Positions 55,882 through 58,488 of a DNA stretch of 58,488 bases are shown here, in pieces (within the stretch, counting starts at the first letter, position 1; the number at the start of each line of letters is the position of its first letter). Position numbers and translations under genes: made by a program. Origin of the DNA: Flavobacteriales bacterium (GTDB lineage Bacteria > Bacteroidota > Bacteroidia > Flavobacteriales > JASBRU01). Below the pieces are notes generated by a model. That model saw only the letters and a program-made list of their open reading frames with translations. It was not told the origin of the DNA and did no database searches. The stretch covers positions 128,170 to 186,657 of the forward strand of contig JASBRU010000006.1 of the NCBI GenBank assembly GCA_030149285.1. Reading direction: 5' to 3'.

Positions 55882-58488
55882 ATGAGTTTTGTAAACAAGC
55901 TGTTGGGTGGCCTAATGGGCAACAAGTCGGATAGAGACCTGAAAGAATTACAGCCATACGTAGATAGCGTAAAGAAATTTGAACAAGAGATTGCTCAGTT
56001 GAGCAATAATCAATTGCGCGATAAAACTGCAGAATTTAAGCAACGTATTGCTGATGCTACTGCAGAAGAAGAAAAGCAAATAGCAGATTTACGAGAAAAG
56101 ATAGATGCTGACGATATAGATATTGAAGTAAAAGAACAGCACTACGAAGAAATAGATAAGCTAGAGAAAAAGGTTGACGAAAAAATTGAAACCTGCCTTA
56201 AAGAAATTTTACCCGAAGCTTTTGCAGTAATTAAAGAAACGGCAAAGCGTTTTTCTCAAAACCCAATTATAGAAGTTGTAGCTAACGAAAAAGACCGAGA
56301 GTTTTCGGCTTTGGGAGATCATATAGAAATTAAAGGCGATACCGCCCTATGGCATAACAACTGGATAGCTGCCGGAACCACTGTAAAGTGGGAAATGGTA
56401 CACTATGATGTACAGCTAATTGGTGGTGCCGTTTTACACCAAGGTAAAATTGCAGAGATGGCTACCGGTGAAGGTAAAACTCTTGTGGCTACCCTACCCG
56501 TTTACCTAAATGCTTTACCGGGTAAAGGAGTACACGTTGTAACCGTAAACGATTACCTAGCCAAACGTGATAGCGAATGGATGGCGCCTATCTTCCAGTT
56601 TCATGGCTTGTCTATAGACTGTATAGATAAACATCAACCCAACTCTGAAGAACGAAGAAAAGCCTACCGTGCAGATATTACTTATGGTACCAACAATGAA
56701 TTTGGTTTTGACTACCTGCGCGACAATATGGCACGCTCTCCAAAAGACTTAGTGCAGCGTAAGCATAACTACGCTATTGTAGATGAGGTAGACTCTGTAC
56801 TGATTGATGATGCACGTACACCCTTAATTATATCTGGCCCTGTACCACAAGGAGACAACCAACAGTTTGACCAATTAAAACCACATGTAGACAAATTGGT
56901 AAAGGCCCAAAAAGCCTATGTAAACGGAATTTTAGCAGAAGCCAAAAAACTTATTGCAGCTGGTAATACCAAAGAAGGTGCTCCGCTATTGTTACGTGCA
57001 CACCGTGGTTTACCAAAAAACAAAGCCATTATTAAATACCTTAGCGAAGATGGTATAAGAGCTTTATTGCAGAAGACAGAGAACTTTCATATGCAAGACC
57101 AAAGCAAGCAGATGAAAATAAACGATGCTGAGCTTTATTTTGTAATTGAAGAAAAACAAAACAATATTGAACTGACTGACAAAGGGGTAGACCTTTTATC
57201 AGAAGGTACAGATCCGAGCTTTTTTATCATGCCCGATATGGGTAGCGAAATTGCTGAGCTGGAAAAATCTAGCTTATCTGAAAAAGAAAAAGCAGACAAG
57301 AAAGATGAATTGATGCGCGACTTTGGTGTAAAAAGTGAGCGTATACATACCATGAACCAATTGCTAAAAGCATACACCCTATTTGAAAAAGATACGGAGT
57401 ATGTATTGATGGACAACAAAGTAAAAATTGTTGATGAGCAAACAGGTCGTATTATGGATGGTCGTCGTTACTCAGACGGGTTACACCAAGCCATTGAAGC
57501 CAAAGAAAATGTAAAAATTGAAGCCGCAACGCAAACCTTTGCCTCTGTTACGCTTCAAAATTACTTTAGGATGTACAAAAAGCTTTCGGGTATGACGGGT
57601 ACTGCCGAAACCGAAGCTGGAGAATTTTGGGATATCTATAAACTAGATGTGGTAGTAATACCTACCAACCGACCAATAGCTCGTAAAGACGAAAACGATT
57701 TGGTATTTAAAACCAAACGAGAAAAATACAATGCTGTAATTGAAGAGATTGTAAAACAATCTCAGGCAGGACGCCCTGTACTGGTAGGTACAACTTCGGT
57801 AGAGATATCAGAATTACTGTCTCGTGCCTTAAACATGCGTAAGATTAAGCACAATGTACTAAACGCCAAGCTGCACAAAAAAGAAGCAGATGTTGTTGCC
57901 GAAGCCGGTATGGCAGGCGCCGTAACCATTGCCACTAACATGGCAGGTAGGGGTACAGACATTAAAATATCTGATGAGGTAAAAGCTGCAGGTGGTTTGG
58001 CCATTATTGGTACAGAACGCCATGACTCTCGTCGTGTAGACCGCCAATTACGTGGTCGTGCTGGTCGTCAGGGAGACCCTGGTTCTTCACAGTTTTATGT
58101 ATCGCTGGAAGATAATCTGATGCGTTTATTCGGGTCAGAGCGTATTGCTAAACTGATGGACCGCATGGGACATGAAGAGGGCGAAGTGATACAGCATGGA
58201 ATGATTTCTAAATCTATAGAACGTGCACAGAAAAAAGTAGAAGAAAACAACTTTGGTGTACGTAAGCGTTTATTAGAGTATGATGATGTGATGAACGCAC
58301 AACGTGAAGTTGTATACAAGCGTCGCTACCATGCTTTATTTGGAGAGCGTTTGCGAGTAGATTTAGCTAACATGATTTATGACACTTCTGAAATCATTGC
58401 TGAAACGAATAAAGCTGCGGATGACTTTAAGAATTTTGAATTTGAATTGATTCGTTATTTCTCGATGAGCTCGCCAATTTCTGAAGCA
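55882..58488 (+). CDS. secA: SecA, preprotein translocase ATPase (5' part, truncated by window end)
   Basis: The reading frame is open from ATG 55882 to the last base of the window (869 codons, no stop), so the C-terminus is missing. SecA drives Sec-dependent export at the inner membrane with ATP. Visible: Walker [64 protein letters not shown] (DEAD-like Walker B), [46 protein letters not shown]. An N-terminal coiled insertion around residues 60-110 and a long insert after VLIDDARTP are typical of Bacteroidota SecA. Confidence 0.98.
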   Translation, partial: MSFVNKLLGGLMGNKSDRDLKELQPYVDSVKKFEQEIAQLSNNQLRDKTAEFKQRIADATAEEEKQIADLREKIDADDIDIEVKEQHYEEIDKLEKKVDEKIETCLKEILPEAFAVIKETAKRFSQNPIIEVVANEKDREFSALGDHIEIKGDTALWHNNWIAAGTTVKWEMVHYDVQLIGGAVLHQGKIAEMATGEGKTLVATLPVYLNALPGKGVHVVTVNDYLAKRDSEWMAPIFQFHGLSIDCIDKHQPNSEERRKAYRADITYGTNNEFGFDYLRDNMARSPKDLVQRKHNYAIVDEVDSVLIDDARTPLIISGPVPQGDNQQFDQLKPHVDKLVKAQKAYVNGILAEAKKLIAAGNTKEGAPLLLRAHRGLPKNKAIIKYLSEDGIRALLQKTENFHMQDQSKQMKINDAELYFVIEEKQNNIELTDKGVDLLSEGTDPSFFIMPDMGSEIAELEKSSLSEKEKADKKDELMRDFGVKSERIHTMNQLLKAYTLFEKDTEYVLMDNKVKIVDEQTGRIMDGRRYSDGLHQAIEAKENVKIEAATQTFASVTLQNYFRMYKKLSGMTGTAETEAGEFWDIYKLDVVVIPTNRPIARKDENDLVFKTKREKYNAVIEEIVKQSQAGRPVLVGTTSVEISELLSRALNMRKIKHNVLNAKLHKKEADVVAEAGMAGAVTIATNMAGRGTDIKISDEVKAAGGLAIIGTERHDSRRVDRQLRGRAGRQGDPGSSQFYVSLEDNLMRLFGSERIAKLMDRMGHEEGEVIQHGMISKSIERAQKKVEENNFGVRKRLLEYDDVMNAQREVVYKRRYHALFGERLRVDLANMIYDTSEIIAETNKAADDFKNFEFELIRYFSMSSPISEA

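Noticed and set aside
1..58488. Search by eye for tRNA, rRNA, CRISPR arrays, retron or DGR reverse transcriptases, transposases and integrases
   Set aside because: None recognised; no GTTCGA-type T-loop cloverleaf, no regularly spaced repeats and no RT or DDE/tyrosine recombinase motifs were seen. A covariance-model and profile search would be needed to be sure.

Overview
This AT-rich window comes from a Bacteroidota chromosome, most likely Flavobacteriales or a close relative. The evidence is two proteins with type IX secretion (T9SS) C-terminal sorting domains, many short signal peptides ending in A-x-A-Q or Y-x-Q, lipoproteins with S-C lipoboxes, a TonB-dependent receptor with a carboxypeptidase-regulatory-like N-terminus, a Bacteroidota-type SecA, and many promoters of the Bacteroidota form TTG/TTTG - 19/20 nt - TAnnTTTG. 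No rRNA, tRNA, CRISPR array, transposase or integrase gene was recognised.

Layout. 1-4.0 kb: the end of a Crp/Fnr regulator, an SDR/methyltransferase pair, an AlkB-like dioxygenase and a large secreted T9SS cargo protein. 4.0-9.2 kb: a phage-like control module. A LexA/CI-type S24 repressor (8236-8934) diverges from a run of small minus-strand early-type genes (replisome-organiser-like protein, DUF3127 OB-fold protein, small DNA-binding-like and unknown proteins). It has no integrase or structural genes and is followed by a candidate structured small RNA. 9.2-12.3 kb: a coiled-coil/winged-helix gene, a 600-bp non-coding stretch with palindromes, direct repeats and a dispersed repeat, and a T9SS SGNH-hydrolase-like protein. 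12.4-15.2 kb: four tandem paralogous beta-barrel-like secreted proteins. 15.6-20.2 kb: an unusual ECF sigma factor with a Cys-rich tail, then secreted or lipoprotein unknowns. 20.5-23.9 kb: a heavy-metal (probably copper) handling cluster ending in a TonB receptor.

24.0-25.8 kb: an ArsR-SRPBCC-DoxX-YdeI operon with a clear operator/promoter; the YdeI protein carries a CDGSH iron-sulfur motif. 25.9-31.8 kb: a hybrid histidine kinase with one degenerate receiver, twin lipoproteins and a Crp/Fnr regulator. 31.8-38.5 kb: a VIT-type transporter, an ATP-grasp ligase paired with an N-formylglutamate-amidohydrolase/DUF1704 (MATCAP-like) fusion, and a rearranged RhuM gene whose 3' end runs through a second copy of the DUF1704 tail. 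38.5-47.8 kb: lipoproteins, small membrane proteins, an ABC ATPase, an M14 carboxypeptidase and a TPM-domain protein. 47.8-58.5 kb: ABC-F ATPase, DinB protein plus a second Cys-tailed ECF sigma factor, cobalamin adenosyltransferase, small DUF proteins, SIMPL lipoprotein, an AraC/NAD(P)-binding oxidoreductase pair, and secA running off the right end.

The observations most worth follow-up are: the candidate small RNA beside the S24 repressor; two mutually exclusive hairpins in front of a secreted-protein gene at 4.9 kb; a 34-bp direct repeat of the DUF1704 3' end bracketing a small gene and truncating RhuM; the ATP-grasp/FGase-DUF1704 pair; a two-copy dispersed repeat whose stem is kept by wobble pairing; and the two ECF sigma factors with matching Cys tails. 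No complete new system could be proven from sequence reading alone.
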